Notes under the pieces: model-generated
What the model saw: the letters and a program-made list of their open reading frames with translations, nothing else
Told to the model about the DNA's origin: nothing
The model's database searches: none
Assembly: GCA_965220265.1 (NCBI GenBank)
Contig: CBDCPM010000004.1
Coordinates: forward strand, 3,782,001-3,846,000
Direction: 5' to 3'
DNA: 64,000 bases
DNA from: Bin87 sp965220265
GTDB taxonomy: Bacteria > Chloroflexota > Dehalococcoidia > Lucifugimonadales > UBA3495
Shown: in pieces, positions 37,608-47,273 of the stretch
How positions within the stretch are numbered: the stretch's first letter is position 1
How the letters are laid out: each line of letters begins with the position of its first letter
Position numbers and translations under genes: made by a program

Positions 37608-38180
37608 ATGACGCTGATCCGCCGTTCATTGACACTGGCCGTGGCCTTGTGCGCCGTCCTCGGGCTGTGGTCGGGATTAGCCGCCGCCGCCTGGGGTCAG
37701 GACATTGTGGGAGAAGACTCCCTGCGTGGCGAATCGGTCGCCGGGCCATACACCGTGGTGGTCGACGCCCAGACGCTGCCCTCGCTACAGTCGGTGCAGT
37801 TCTTCATCCGAGTTATGGAAACGTCGACAGGAACCCCCGCCGGGAATCTCACGGTGACCGTCCTGACCACATGGAGTGGAAGCGACGACACCGGGGAGAG
37901 CATCGCTTTGAGTCCAAACGTGCCTGGACTGTATACCGCCACGCTACAGTTCGACCCGGGACGGTGGGAAACCACTATTCTGCTCGAACCCCCCTCCGGA
38001 GGTTCTTACGGTGCCGACGGGTTTGTGTTAGAAGTCCCGGAGCCGAGCACCAACTCGGCAGCCGGTTTCGTCTTCATCGGCGTGGCATTGGTGATTGTTG
38101 CCGGTGCCGGCTATCTGACCTGGAGGATTCGCCAAAACCAGAAGGCCAGGGCCGTGGCACACGGAGACACGTCGCAATGA
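37608..38180 (+). CDS. Secreted, membrane-anchored FixH/CopC-like protein
   Basis: A 190-residue protein with an N-terminal signal peptide (RRSLTLAVALCAVLGLWSGL, Ala-rich cleavage region), an extracellular beta-rich domain (GPYTVVVDAQTLPSLQSVQF, GLYTATLQFDPGRWETTILL) and a C-terminal membrane helix (AAGFVFIGVALVIVAGAGYL) with a basic tail. The beta domain resembles FixH/YtkA or CopC-like modules associated with oxidase copper insertion. It overlaps the CtaG gene by 4 bp (ATGA), which supports that role. Confidence 0.6.
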   Translation: MTLIRRSLTLAVALCAVLGLWSGLAAAAWGQDIVGEDSLRGESVAGPYTVVVDAQTLPSLQSVQFFIRVMETSTGTPAGNLTVTVLTTWSGSDDTGESIALSPNVPGLYTATLQFDPGRWETTILLEPPSGGSYGADGFVLEVPEPSTNSAAGFVFIGVALVIVAGAGYLTWRIRQNQKARAVAHGDTSQ

Positions 38181-39187
38181 TCATGTGCCATAACCGCCGG
38201 TGGAGTCTCTGGGCGCTGGGCTCGGTTTCCGCTGCAATCGCCGTAGCCATGAGCGCGGGCATCGCGTCAGCTCACCAGGGAATCCCTCCGGGTCAGACTC
38301 CGGCGACGGCGTGGGGCTTCATAACCAATCCCGTGCCGAGCCTCTTTCTGCTGGCGGCGGTCTATCTGTACGTCAACGGTCTCAACAACTGGCCGAACCC
38401 GACGCATCGTGTCAACGCCTGGCAGCAGGGCTGCTTTTTCGCCGGCATATTGGTTCTTTTCGCGGCTTTGCAATCACCGATCGAACCGCTGGCGGAACAT
38501 TATTTCTCCGTTCACCAGGCGCAACACTTGCTGGTTCGCATGGTCGGTCCGCTGCTGATCCTGCTCGGCGCTCCGCTAACGCCGATGCTGCGCGGGATGC
38601 CGACATGGGCCCGCCAGAACATCGTCCGACGGTTGGTCCGCTCGCCCCTGGCCCGGTGGATCTACGTCAAGGCGACGAACCCCGTATTTACCACTGTTAT
38701 GTTCCTGGCACTCCTCTACATCTGGCAAGCGCCGGGACCGCATGACCTGGCGGTGCACAACGACTGGGTTCACGAGCTGATGCACGCGACGATGCTGATC
38801 AGCGGATTCCTGTTCTGGTGGATCGTGATTGACCCCAAGCCGCACCGCTCGCGGCTGCACTATGGGTTGCGGGTGCTTTACCTGGGCCTGATAGTGCTCC
38901 CCAACACTCTGTTGGGAGCGGCGATCGCGTTCCAGGACGGCCTGATCTACTCCGCCTACCAGGAACTTCCGCGTCCCTGGGAGGGTTTCTCGCACCTGTC
39001 GGACCAGCGTTTTGGAGGGCTAATTCTGTGGGTTCCGGGCGACATGATGAGCATCCTGTCCGCGGGGATCGTGATGTTCATGTGGTATCAGCGCGAGATG
39101 GAGGAAAATCCGAACCCGCCAATGCCGCAACCGGCGGTGAACGATGACGCCGAGGAAGCCACGGGACCAGACCAACCGGAGCCCTAG
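38177..39187 (+). CDS. ctaG: CtaG-type cytochrome c oxidase assembly protein
   Basis: A 336-residue multi-spanning membrane protein of the caa3_CtaG family. It has the typical series of hydrophobic helices and conserved histidines in HYFSVHQAQHLLVRMVGPLL, HNDWVHELMHATMLISGFLF and WWIVIDPKP, probably involved in copper delivery to cytochrome c oxidase. An N-terminal signal-like helix (SAAIAVAMSAGIASAHQGIP) precedes the domain. The ATG at 38177 overlaps the preceding FixH/CopC-like gene, so the frame reading through from 37601 is not used. The C-terminal tail is acidic. No oxidase subunits are in the window. Confidence 0.85.
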   Translation: MIMCHNRRWSLWALGSVSAAIAVAMSAGIASAHQGIPPGQTPATAWGFITNPVPSLFLLAAVYLYVNGLNNWPNPTHRVNAWQQGCFFAGILVLFAALQSPIEPLAEHYFSVHQAQHLLVRMVGPLLILLGAPLTPMLRGMPTWARQNIVRRLVRSPLARWIYVKATNPVFTTVMFLALLYIWQAPGPHDLAVHNDWVHELMHATMLISGFLFWWIVIDPKPHRSRLHYGLRVLYLGLIVLPNTLLGAAIAFQDGLIYSAYQELPRPWEGFSHLSDQRFGGLILWVPGDMMSILSAGIVMFMWYQREMEENPNPPMPQPAVNDDAEEATGPDQPEP

Positions 39188-39281
39188 ACGGGCGGGTCCA
39201 CCGTTCAAATTGACCATCCTCGAAGTGACTTGTACGATGTGGGCCGTTGTCGAACCCATCCTAAAATTTGATCGGTGAAGT

Positions 39282-40397
39282 ATGGTCACTAGCAATGGGC
39301 ATCGTCCAGAACCGCGTTTCGACTGGTTCATACCAATTGACGGAGACGGTGAGCGTGCCGGCACGGTACGGGCAGACCGACCGCCGACCTTCGAATATCT
39401 CAAGCATGTCGCGGAAACCGCCGAAGAATGCGGTTTCTACTCGATGCTCATTCCAACCCGTTTCGCAAACGGGCTGTTTTCGGAAGACGCTCCGTTGGCC
39501 GAGACCTGGACCACGGCCACCGCGTTGGCGGCCGTAACCTCTCGAATTCGCTTCCTGGTGGCGGTAAGGCCCGGATTTATCGCCCTGGGGTTGTTCGCCC
39601 AAATGGCCGCCGCGCTCCACCAGATATCCGGAGGACGCCTGGACATAAACATCGTGCCGGGCGGTATCCAGAATGACTTTGAACGCGTGGGCGAGGTTAG
39701 CGACCACGCGACGCGCTACGAGAGGGCGGAGGAGTTCATCCAGGCCTGCCGTTCCCTGTGGCAAGACCCGCAGCCGGTGACTTACTCCGGCGACTTCTAC
39801 CAACTTGCTGGAGCCTATTGCGCTCCGGCCCCGGGCCATGACGCCCCGAAGTTCTACCTCGGGGGCGCGTCGCCGAGAGCGCTCGGGCTTTCGGCCCGTC
39901 AGGCGGACGTGCACCTGGGTTGGATTGAGCCGCTGGAAGATACCGCACAGCGCGTGGCCGACCTGAAGCGGCAATTTGCGGACACGGGCCGGCCTCTCAC
40001 CCTCGGCCTGCGCACCCATCTGGTTATACGGGACGACGAGGATGAAGCATGGCAGGCGGCGCGCCGGCTCATCGCCGATGCTGCACCGGAGGTCAAGGCG
40101 CAGCGGCAGGGGGCCATATTGGGCACGCCCATGGTGGGGCAGCAAGCCCAGGCGCGTGAAGCCGCGGACCATCGCCTGGGGCGACACTTGTGGAACGGTC
40201 TGTCGGAGGTTCGCGTCAACTGCGGCAGCGCGCTGGTTGGTACACCGGAGCAGGTGGCCGACGAGTTGTTGGACTACTGGGGCCTGGGAATAGACGAGTT
40301 CATCCTCAGCGGCTTCCCGCACGTCGAGGAGTGCCACCGGGCGGCCAACGACCTATTGCCGCTGGTGCGAGACCGAGTGGCGTCCGAAATCCGGTGA
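39282..40397 (+). CDS. LLM-class flavin-dependent monooxygenase (SsuD-like)
   Basis: A 371-residue TIM-barrel enzyme of the bacterial luciferase-like family, closest in pattern to alkanesulfonate monooxygenase. Features: GFYSMLIPTRFANGLFSEDA, TSRIRFLVAVRPGFIALGLF, ISGGRLDINIVPGGIQNDFE, RYERAEEFIQACRSLWQDP, FYLGGASPRALGLSARQADV. FMNH2 comes from a separate reductase; none is nearby. It probably cleaves an organosulfonate or oxidises a small organic substrate. The start ATG 39282 is followed by a normal N-terminus (RPEPRFDWFIPIDGDGE). Confidence 0.9.
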   Translation: MVTSNGHRPEPRFDWFIPIDGDGERAGTVRADRPPTFEYLKHVAETAEECGFYSMLIPTRFANGLFSEDAPLAETWTTATALAAVTSRIRFLVAVRPGFIALGLFAQMAAALHQISGGRLDINIVPGGIQNDFERVGEVSDHATRYERAEEFIQACRSLWQDPQPVTYSGDFYQLAGAYCAPAPGHDAPKFYLGGASPRALGLSARQADVHLGWIEPLEDTAQRVADLKRQFADTGRPLTLGLRTHLVIRDDEDEAWQAARRLIADAAPEVKAQRQGAILGTPMVGQQAQAREAADHRLGRHLWNGLSEVRVNCGSALVGTPEQVADELLDYWGLGIDEFILSGFPHVEECHRAANDLLPLVRDRVASEIR

Positions 40398-40410
40398 TCG
40401 CTGACCCTCG

Positions 40411-43400
40411 TTGGCGCTGGCGTTCGCGCCGGAACTTCACGCCTTGACACGTAACTTCGCCCTCCTGGTTTGGCTGCTACCCAAGCGGATCCGTTCCGCC
40501 TGGGGTCTGCTGGCTGTTACCGCCTTTGGCGTTTTGGCGGCGGTCACCATCATGGCGTTGGGAGCCATGTACTCGCAGGGGCTGGCCGAGGCCGGCTTAC
40601 GGCACTCCCTGGCGGTTACGTCCCCAACGGTAATCAATACGCAAATAGTGGTGCGCAACCGCCCGTTGGGTCCCGAGGACTACTCGTCGCTGCGCACCGA
40701 CATCGAGCAGATCATCGAGGACGATGTCGGGTATCTGCGGCGGGACCAAAACCGGTACGCCAAAATGTTGCCTACGTTGCCTTTCGTTCAGGTGGGCGCT
40801 CCCTTCGGAATTTCCGATGTTCCGTTGGGCCGGCCCTTTTTCGTTACGGAATTCACCGAGCATTCACGTCTCGTTGAAGGTCGCTGGCCGTCGCCCGCGG
40901 TCGGGCGGGACGGTGGCGCCTGCGTCAATTTTCCCGACGGGTGCCCACGAATCGAGGGGGTGCTGGGCGTAGACACCTCCCGTCTCATGGGATGGGGGGT
41001 CGGCAAGGAAGCCTGGCTTGTGGTGTTCCCCGGGCGGGACGACGAGCCGGCTGAATACATCGGGGTCGATATTGTGGGAATCGTTGAACCGGTCGACCCC
41101 AGGGAAGAGTACTGGATGGGTTCCGCGGACTATTTCCGCATCAGCGACTGGGAAGGTCGTCCCGTGGCGCCCATCTACGTCCACGAGCAAGCGTTCTTCG
41201 ACGGCATCGGCAAGCCGTTTCCAACCCTGGTTGGCGACTACGGCTGGTTCCTGTACATCAACCCGGACGTCATCACCTCTCCCACCGTGCAGCAAACCAG
41301 GGACGACCTGACCGCGCTGGAAACGGACATCAACAGCCGGTTTCCCCGGTCGTACGTTCTGACCGGACTGGAGAACAGCCGCAATACCGGACTATTGGCC
41401 ACCTACCAACGGGAGCTCACCCTGGCAAGAGCTCCGCTAATCCTGTTCATTTCGCTAGTGGTGGTGGTCATCCTGTACTTCCTGGCCCTAGCCGTGGGGC
41501 TGCTGGCAGGAGCGCGGTCCGCCGAGTCTTCAATGCTGCGCAGCCGGGGCGCCAGCATCGGGCAAGTGGGAGGGCTGCTGGCGTTGGGCGAAGGCCTCGT
41601 CGTGGTCGTGGCCACGCTGATAGGACCACTCCTGGCCTGGGGCATCGGGAGCCTGCTGCTGGTCGAGACCATCAATCCTGCGGCCCGGGTCGGTGCCGGC
41701 GAAGCTCCCCTTGACGTGTCCCTGTCCTGGCAGATGTACGCGATGGGCGCCATCGGAGGCCTGCTGAGCCTCACCGTGTTGACCGTGGCCGGCGGAAGCC
41801 TGGCACGCCTCGGAATCCTGGATTTCCTGCGCGCACGGGCGCGTCCGCCGTCCGCGCCGTGGCTGCAACGCTACTACATCGACGTGATAGCGGTGGTGGC
41901 TCTGGCCGTCCTGGTGTGGCAGATCCGGCAACGGGGCGGCTTCGTGGAAGCTGAGCTGACCGGCCGGGGACCCGCTTTAGACCCGTCGCTGTTGTTGGCG
42001 CCCTCGGCCGCGCTGTTAACCCTGGCCTTCCTGTTGCTGCGGGCGTTGCCCTGGTTGATGACGGTAACCGCATGGGTGTCCCGGCAACTTGCGCCGGCCT
42101 GGGTCAGCCTTTCGTTGCGCAGGATGGCACGGCATCCACTGCCCTACGCCTCGTTGACCGTGGTGGTGACGCTGGCGGCAGCCCTCGGCGTGTTCGCGGG
42201 AACCTTTCAAACCACCCTGGCCCGCAGCGAAGCGGACCAGGCGAACCACCGGGTGGGCGGTGACATCACTCTGGGCGGGACCAGCTTCATCGGGCGCACC
42301 GAACAGCAGCGGGTGGATCAACTCAAGGCAATTGACGGTGTGGAAGCGGTGTCTCCGATCATCCGGGAGTCGGTCGGTTTCGTCGACGGGCCGTTCCAGC
42401 GTGGTACCGTCCTGGGGGTTGACCCCCTGACCATCGGGAGCGTGTCGTGGTGGCGAGACGACTTAGTGGACGGAGACGCAACACCACTAGACACGCTGGT
42501 TGCGCCGCTGCGACGGACGCTTTCGCCGGAAACCGCCGGCGTTGAAATACCCCAAGGCACCCGGGAAATCGGCGTTTGGGTACGTCGAGACGACGCGCCC
42601 AATGTCGGAGTGTCCGTGCCTCTGCCCAGCTATCGTCTGTGGCTCCGCATTGGCAGCGATCGCGGGTTTTATCGCAACCTCGAAATGGGGATGCTCAGCC
42701 AACACCAAACCGGGTGGCATAACCTGAGGTCGCCATTGCCCCAGGAAAGCGCCACCGTAACCGCCGATGATCAATGGCGCGTGGTTGCGATCTACATTTC
42801 AGGGGACTCTTTTGCGCGGACCCCGCCCGGCGGTCTCTCGTTCGACGGAATCACAGTTTACGGTCCGAGTCTGCCAGCGAACGGTGAGGTGGTCGAAGGA
42901 TTTGAGGACACCGGTCCGTGGGTGCCGTTGCCGCAGACAGGTAACGTTCCCGATCGCACCGAGAGGAGCGCGGACGCGGCCCACACCGGAGATACCGGCC
43001 TGTCCATAAAATGGGAAGAACCGTTGGGACGGTCTCCCCGGGGAATCGTGATCCCGCCGGGACTTCTTCCGTTGCCGGCGATCACCGGCCCGGGGTTCAC
43101 CCCGGGCCAGACGGTGAGGTTCACCGTGGACGGTTACGTGGTGCCCGCCCGGGTCACCCGCACCGTTAATCACTTCCCGACGCTGGACGCCAGGCGCTCA
43201 TTCGTGGTGGTATCGGTGTACGAGCTTCGGGCCTGGCTGAACCAGGTGCCGGGCGCGCAGCCAATCACTCCTGACGAATGGTGGTTCGACGTCGCCGAAG
43301 GCGCAGACCGCCAGCGAGTAGCCGATGAAATTCTGGACGTGGGATACCGCCTGTCCTTCCTCCGGGACCGGGCTGAAGCCGTCGACCTGGCGACACGCAA

Positions 43401-43839
43401 TCCGTTGGCCGGAGGCGCCTGGGACGCCCTGACCGGCATCGGGCTGGCAGCATTGGCGCTGGCCGTAGCCCTGGCGCTGTGCGCCCACGCTGCGGTAGCG
43501 GTGCGCGAGCAACGGGTCGACATGTCGGTGGGAGCGGCATTGGGCATTCCCCAGTGGCAGAGAATAGCCGGCCTGGCCCTGGAACGGGCGGTTATCGGCG
43601 TTTTAGGGATCGTAGTCGGCGGGCTGGCCGGTTGGGGACTTGCGCGATGGACGCTGGGTGAGTTGGCAGGGAACGCTTCCGGCGGAGCGGTCACTCCGCC
43701 CATCATCTTTGTTGCTGAAGGTCCATGGTTGGTGGCAACTTTCCTGTGTCTCGTCGTGGCGGCGGTGGCAGCTATCGGCCTCGCGGGAGCGGTGTCCAGC
43801 CGGCTCAGACCCCCTGAAGTGTTGCGGGAAGCAGAGTAA
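40411..43839 (+). CDS. FtsX-like permease, about 1140 residues (first of pair)
   Basis: A very large permease. One N-terminal membrane helix (LLAVTAFGVLAAVTIMALGA) is followed by an extracellular domain, a central FtsX block of several helices (LILFISLVVVVILYFLALAV, GLLSLTVLTVAGGSLARL), a second long extracellular domain (about residues 610-1000) and a C-terminal FtsX block (IGLAALALAVALALCAHAAV, VVAAVAAIGLAGAVSSRL). Twin FtsX blocks suit an ABC transporter of the MacB/LolC type exporting or extracting lipids or peptides. The start is uncertain (TTG 40411 or TTG 40444). It is followed after 6 bp by a similar gene; no ATPase is adjacent. Confidence 0.8.
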   Translation: MALAFAPELHALTRNFALLVWLLPKRIRSAWGLLAVTAFGVLAAVTIMALGAMYSQGLAEAGLRHSLAVTSPTVINTQIVVRNRPLGPEDYSSLRTDIEQIIEDDVGYLRRDQNRYAKMLPTLPFVQVGAPFGISDVPLGRPFFVTEFTEHSRLVEGRWPSPAVGRDGGACVNFPDGCPRIEGVLGVDTSRLMGWGVGKEAWLVVFPGRDDEPAEYIGVDIVGIVEPVDPREEYWMGSADYFRISDWEGRPVAPIYVHEQAFFDGIGKPFPTLVGDYGWFLYINPDVITSPTVQQTRDDLTALETDINSRFPRSYVLTGLENSRNTGLLATYQRELTLARAPLILFISLVVVVILYFLALAVGLLAGARSAESSMLRSRGASIGQVGGLLALGEGLVVVVATLIGPLLAWGIGSLLLVETINPAARVGAGEAPLDVSLSWQMYAMGAIGGLLSLTVLTVAGGSLARLGILDFLRARARPPSAPWLQRYYIDVIAVVALAVLVWQIRQRGGFVEAELTGRGPALDPSLLLAPSAALLTLAFLLLRALPWLMTVTAWVSRQLAPAWVSLSLRRMARHPLPYASLTVVVTLAAALGVFAGTFQTTLARSEADQANHRVGGDITLGGTSFIGRTEQQRVDQLKAIDGVEAVSPIIRESVGFVDGPFQRGTVLGVDPLTIGSVSWWRDDLVDGDATPLDTLVAPLRRTLSPETAGVEIPQGTREIGVWVRRDDAPNVGVSVPLPSYRLWLRIGSDRGFYRNLEMGMLSQHQTGWHNLRSPLPQESATVTADDQWRVVAIYISGDSFARTPPGGLSFDGITVYGPSLPANGEVVEGFEDTGPWVPLPQTGNVPDRTERSADAAHTGDTGLSIKWEEPLGRSPRGIVIPPGLLPLPAITGPGFTPGQTVRFTVDGYVVPARVTRTVNHFPTLDARRSFVVVSVYELRAWLNQVPGAQPITPDEWWFDVAEGADRQRVADEILDVGYRLSFLRDRAEAVDLATRNPLAGGAWDALTGIGLAALALAVALALCAHAAVAVREQRVDMSVGAALGIPQWQRIAGLALERAVIGVLGIVVGGLAGWGLARWTLGELAGNASGGAVTPPIIFVAEGPWLVATFLCLVVAAVAAIGLAGAVSSRLRPPEVLREAE

Positions 43840-43845
43840 CAGCAG

Positions 43846-46800
43846 ATGACTGCCATCCTCAATTTGGGTTATGTTCTGGCGCGACGGCGACTCATGTCGT
43901 CGTTCCGGATGGAGTTGACGGTACTGCTGGGCGTTGCGCTGGCAGTCGTTCTCCTTTCCAGCGCGGTGGTATTCAACGACCTTCTGGCTGAAACCGCGCT
44001 GCGCCGAGCCCTGGCCGATGCCGAGTCCAGCGACGTAAATGTCTGGGTACGCGTGTTCAACGGCCTCGACGACCCTCGCGTCGCCACGCCGGCGAGCGAC
44101 CGCTACCTCACCAGCCGGCAGTTCGTTGCGCAGCGCGTGCTCCCGCCATTGGGCGATGCTGTCGGGGCGGTGTCCTTCCAGGTAGAAACGGCAACTTTCT
44201 ACTTCACCGGGCGCCCCAATCTGGACCTGCCCAACGACGTCCGTCCGCGCGGGCGGGTCCAATATCTGTCTGGATTGAAGGACGGCAAGGGCAAACTGGT
44301 CCAAGGACGTTGGCCCGAGGTCTCCGGAGGCAGTGGGTACGACGACAACACGGGCGGAACCGACGGAATAGTTATTGAAGTCGTGGTAGACCTCTTGGGT
44401 TTCGAGTTTCTGGACTTGGAACTCGGAGAAGGGTTTGAAATTGTACCGGCGACGGGAGGAGAGAGGCAGCCTTCAACCCGCGTGGTAGTAGTGGGCATCA
44501 TCGAACCCACCGACCTGGAGGATGAGTATTGGTACCGTAGGCACAAACTGCTCGCCTATCAAGACGACGACTGGACCTTGGTTCCCCTGTTCACTTCGGA
44601 ACAGGCGTTACGCCAGCAGATAGGCCGCCGTTACCCCGGTATATACACTAGTTCCGCATGGTTTCTGCAAGTCGATCGAGAAGGCATTCCGGCCAAGAAG
44701 GTCGACGAACTGCAGTTGGCGCTGCAACGGGTCCGACGCGACGTGGCGAACAGTCTGCCCAATGGAAGCACGTCCACCGGGTTGATCAGGATCCTTGAGG
44801 ACCATGAGGAGCAGTTATTGTTGGCGCGCATCCCACTGTTCCTGATGGTATTCCTGGTCACGGGAATCCTCGCCTACTACCTGATCATTACGGCGGGCAT
44901 GGTCATCCGAGCCCGTGCCGGCGAGATCGCCATGCTCAAGAGCCGCGGTGCAACTACGGTCCAAATCGGCATCCTGACGCTGGTGGAAGGTATCCTCCTG
45001 GCCGGTCCCGCGCTGTTGGCCGGAGCGCTGCTGTCGCCGTTGCTGGCCAAAGTCCTGGGTGGACTGGTGTTTGACTCCGAATCGGCAGGGGCGCCGGTGT
45101 CCCTGTCCTGGCAAGCGTTCGGAATGGGCGCGGCAGGCGCGGCGTTGGCCGTGATCGTACTGTCGCTCGCGACCCTCGCCGCTGCGAGCAAGGGGATCGT
45201 GGAGTTCCGCCAATCTGGAGCGCGACCAGCCCGGACGCCATTCATACACCGCTATTACCTGGACCTGCTGGCCCTGGTGGTAATCGCGTTCTTATGGTGG
45301 CAGATTTCCAACCGCGGTACCGTCCTGACCCGGAGCCTGGGAGGGCGCGAGCTAGAGATCGATTTCGCCTTGTTGCTGGGTCCAGCGTTGGGCCTGATTG
45401 CCCTGGGGCTGCTGGTTATGCGCCTTTTCCCACTGGCGCTGGGAATATCCGCTCGAATCGTGGGACCAGTTGGGCCGGGCTGGCTGGTACAGGGGTTACG
45501 CCGCATCGCTCGTGATCCAATCGCGCCAGGCAGCCTCGTGGCCCTGTTGATGCTTGCGACCGCCCTGGGAGTCGTGGGCAGTGCATTTTCGGCCACCCTG
45601 AACCGGAGCCTGCATGACCGCGTCCGATACGACTCCGGCGCGGACATCCGCATACAACACGACAACGGACGCATATCGCGGGCTTTCGCCGGGCTGTCGG
45701 ACGTCTTGCCCAATTCTGCGGAAGCAATGCGAACTGAAGGTAGCCTGTTGACCGAGGGATTCGGATCTCAGCGAGTTTCGGTCCTGGCCGTGGACTCGGA
45801 CCGTTTGGCGGACGTTGCCTGGTGGCGCGACGATTTCGCGGACGGCAGCGGGCTGGCCGATCTGATGACGATGATCTCACCGAACCAGGACTCCCCGCGG
45901 GGACTACCGCTACCTGATGGCACCACCGGACTGTCGTTGTGGGCGATGACGACTCAAACCGGTGCATTTCCACGGGAACCATTGATTGGCATGACTGCCC
46001 GACTGCGTGATGGCGCCGGCCGTTTCTACGACGTGCCACTGGGCGACGTGAGGGAGACCCGCCAGTGGGAATCACTCCAGGGCGATACCGTCCTTCGCCT
46101 TGGCCGGGGAGGCCGACCAACCGAAGACCCCGACGTTCCTCGGCTCGACGTGCCGCCACACTCTCTGATCAACCTGCAAATTGCCGGAAGGACTACCGGC
46201 GATCGCCCCGGCATACTTTTTGTGGACGGATTGACGGCCCAAACCGAGGCCGGCGAAGTTGTCGTCGCCGGGCTGAACACCGCCGACGGATGGAGCGTGA
46301 TTGAAGACTATGTTCGACCCGGGCTCTACTCGGTGGAAACCAGCCGCAACGTGGCCAGATCCGGCACCACCGGGTCGGCGGTTTTCAGCTGGGCTCCGGG
46401 CGGGATCGGCGCACCGGGATTGTGGCCCGGTCAGGACGCTCCGCCCGTAAAGGCGGTGGTCAGTCCGGCAATACTGGAAGCGACTGGCACCGAGATTGGC
46501 GACCAAATCAGCCTCGGCATGTCGACCTTCGCTCTGCCAATCAGGATTGTCGGCGTCGCCGAGTTTTTCCCCACGGTAGACCCGCGCGTGCAGGCCTTCA
46601 TAATCACCGACCTCGGTGAGTTCGTCGAATACGCCAACCGACATAGCCGGCGTATATTCGGCGGCTCGGGCGAGGTTTGGCTGGATCGTGATATCGCTCC
46701 CGGTGCTCTGGAACACGCTCTCGCCGAGGCCGAAGTCGCGGTGTCCAGCATGGACCAATTGGGCCTGACCGCGGGCAGGGCTTTTGTCGCGGAGGAAGAG

Positions 46801-47265
46801 GCGGCTCTGCGCGGTAAGGAGCCCCTTGCCAACGCGGGCTGGGGCGGGCTGCTGGTGATCATGTTCCTCGCTCTGGCGCTGGCCAGCGCAACCGGGATCG
46901 GGTTGTACTGCTGGCTGGATACCCGGGAACGTCAAACCGAGTTCGCCCTGCTGCGGACACTGGGAAGCACGCGGGGGCAGTTGAACGGAGTGGTCTGGTT
47001 CAACCTCGCCATCGTTGTGATTGCGGGCGTGGCCGTCGGAACCTGGGCCGGCGCCCAGATCGGCGCGGCGCTGCTTCCCGTCCTGGAGGTCGCCGAGGGA
47101 GGCGTCCGCGCCACGCCCCCACTGACTTTGGAAACCGACTGGCGGATGCTCGCGCTGGCCTACGCGGTGTTGGCCACGGTGAGTGCGGTTACCGTGGTTT
47201 GGCTGGCTTTCGTGACCAGCCGTCTGGAGGTTCAGCGAGTGCTTCGAGCCGGCGAGGGCGGCTAA
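43846..47265 (+). CDS. FtsX-like permease, about 1140 residues (second of pair)
   Basis: A 1139-residue paralogue of the preceding gene with the same layout: N-terminal helix (LTVLLGVALAVVLLSSAVVF), extracellular domain, central FtsX block (FLMVFLVTGILAYYLIITAG, GEIAMLKSRGATTVQIGILT), second extracellular domain, C-terminal FtsX block (GGLLVIMFLALALASATGIG, FALLRTLGSTRGQLNGVVWF). The RSRGAS/KSRGAT and LLRTLGSTRGQL motifs next to helices are typical of FtsX domains. ATG 43846, 6 bp after the first permease. They likely form a heterodimer needing a separate ATPase. It converges on the CitE-like gene with an 8-bp gap. Confidence 0.85.
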   Translation: MTAILNLGYVLARRRLMSSFRMELTVLLGVALAVVLLSSAVVFNDLLAETALRRALADAESSDVNVWVRVFNGLDDPRVATPASDRYLTSRQFVAQRVLPPLGDAVGAVSFQVETATFYFTGRPNLDLPNDVRPRGRVQYLSGLKDGKGKLVQGRWPEVSGGSGYDDNTGGTDGIVIEVVVDLLGFEFLDLELGEGFEIVPATGGERQPSTRVVVVGIIEPTDLEDEYWYRRHKLLAYQDDDWTLVPLFTSEQALRQQIGRRYPGIYTSSAWFLQVDREGIPAKKVDELQLALQRVRRDVANSLPNGSTSTGLIRILEDHEEQLLLARIPLFLMVFLVTGILAYYLIITAGMVIRARAGEIAMLKSRGATTVQIGILTLVEGILLAGPALLAGALLSPLLAKVLGGLVFDSESAGAPVSLSWQAFGMGAAGAALAVIVLSLATLAAASKGIVEFRQSGARPARTPFIHRYYLDLLALVVIAFLWWQISNRGTVLTRSLGGRELEIDFALLLGPALGLIALGLLVMRLFPLALGISARIVGPVGPGWLVQGLRRIARDPIAPGSLVALLMLATALGVVGSAFSATLNRSLHDRVRYDSGADIRIQHDNGRISRAFAGLSDVLPNSAEAMRTEGSLLTEGFGSQRVSVLAVDSDRLADVAWWRDDFADGSGLADLMTMISPNQDSPRGLPLPDGTTGLSLWAMTTQTGAFPREPLIGMTARLRDGAGRFYDVPLGDVRETRQWESLQGDTVLRLGRGGRPTEDPDVPRLDVPPHSLINLQIAGRTTGDRPGILFVDGLTAQTEAGEVVVAGLNTADGWSVIEDYVRPGLYSVETSRNVARSGTTGSAVFSWAPGGIGAPGLWPGQDAPPVKAVVSPAILEATGTEIGDQISLGMSTFALPIRIVGVAEFFPTVDPRVQAFIITDLGEFVEYANRHSRRIFGGSGEVWLDRDIAPGALEHALAEAEVAVSSMDQLGLTAGRAFVAEEEAALRGKEPLANAGWGGLLVIMFLALALASATGIGLYCWLDTRERQTEFALLRTLGSTRGQLNGVVWFNLAIVVIAGVAVGTWAGAQIGAALLPVLEVAEGGVRATPPLTLETDWRMLALAYAVLATVSAVTVVWLAFVTSRLEVQRVLRAGEGG

Positions 47266-47273
47266 CGGCCCAA

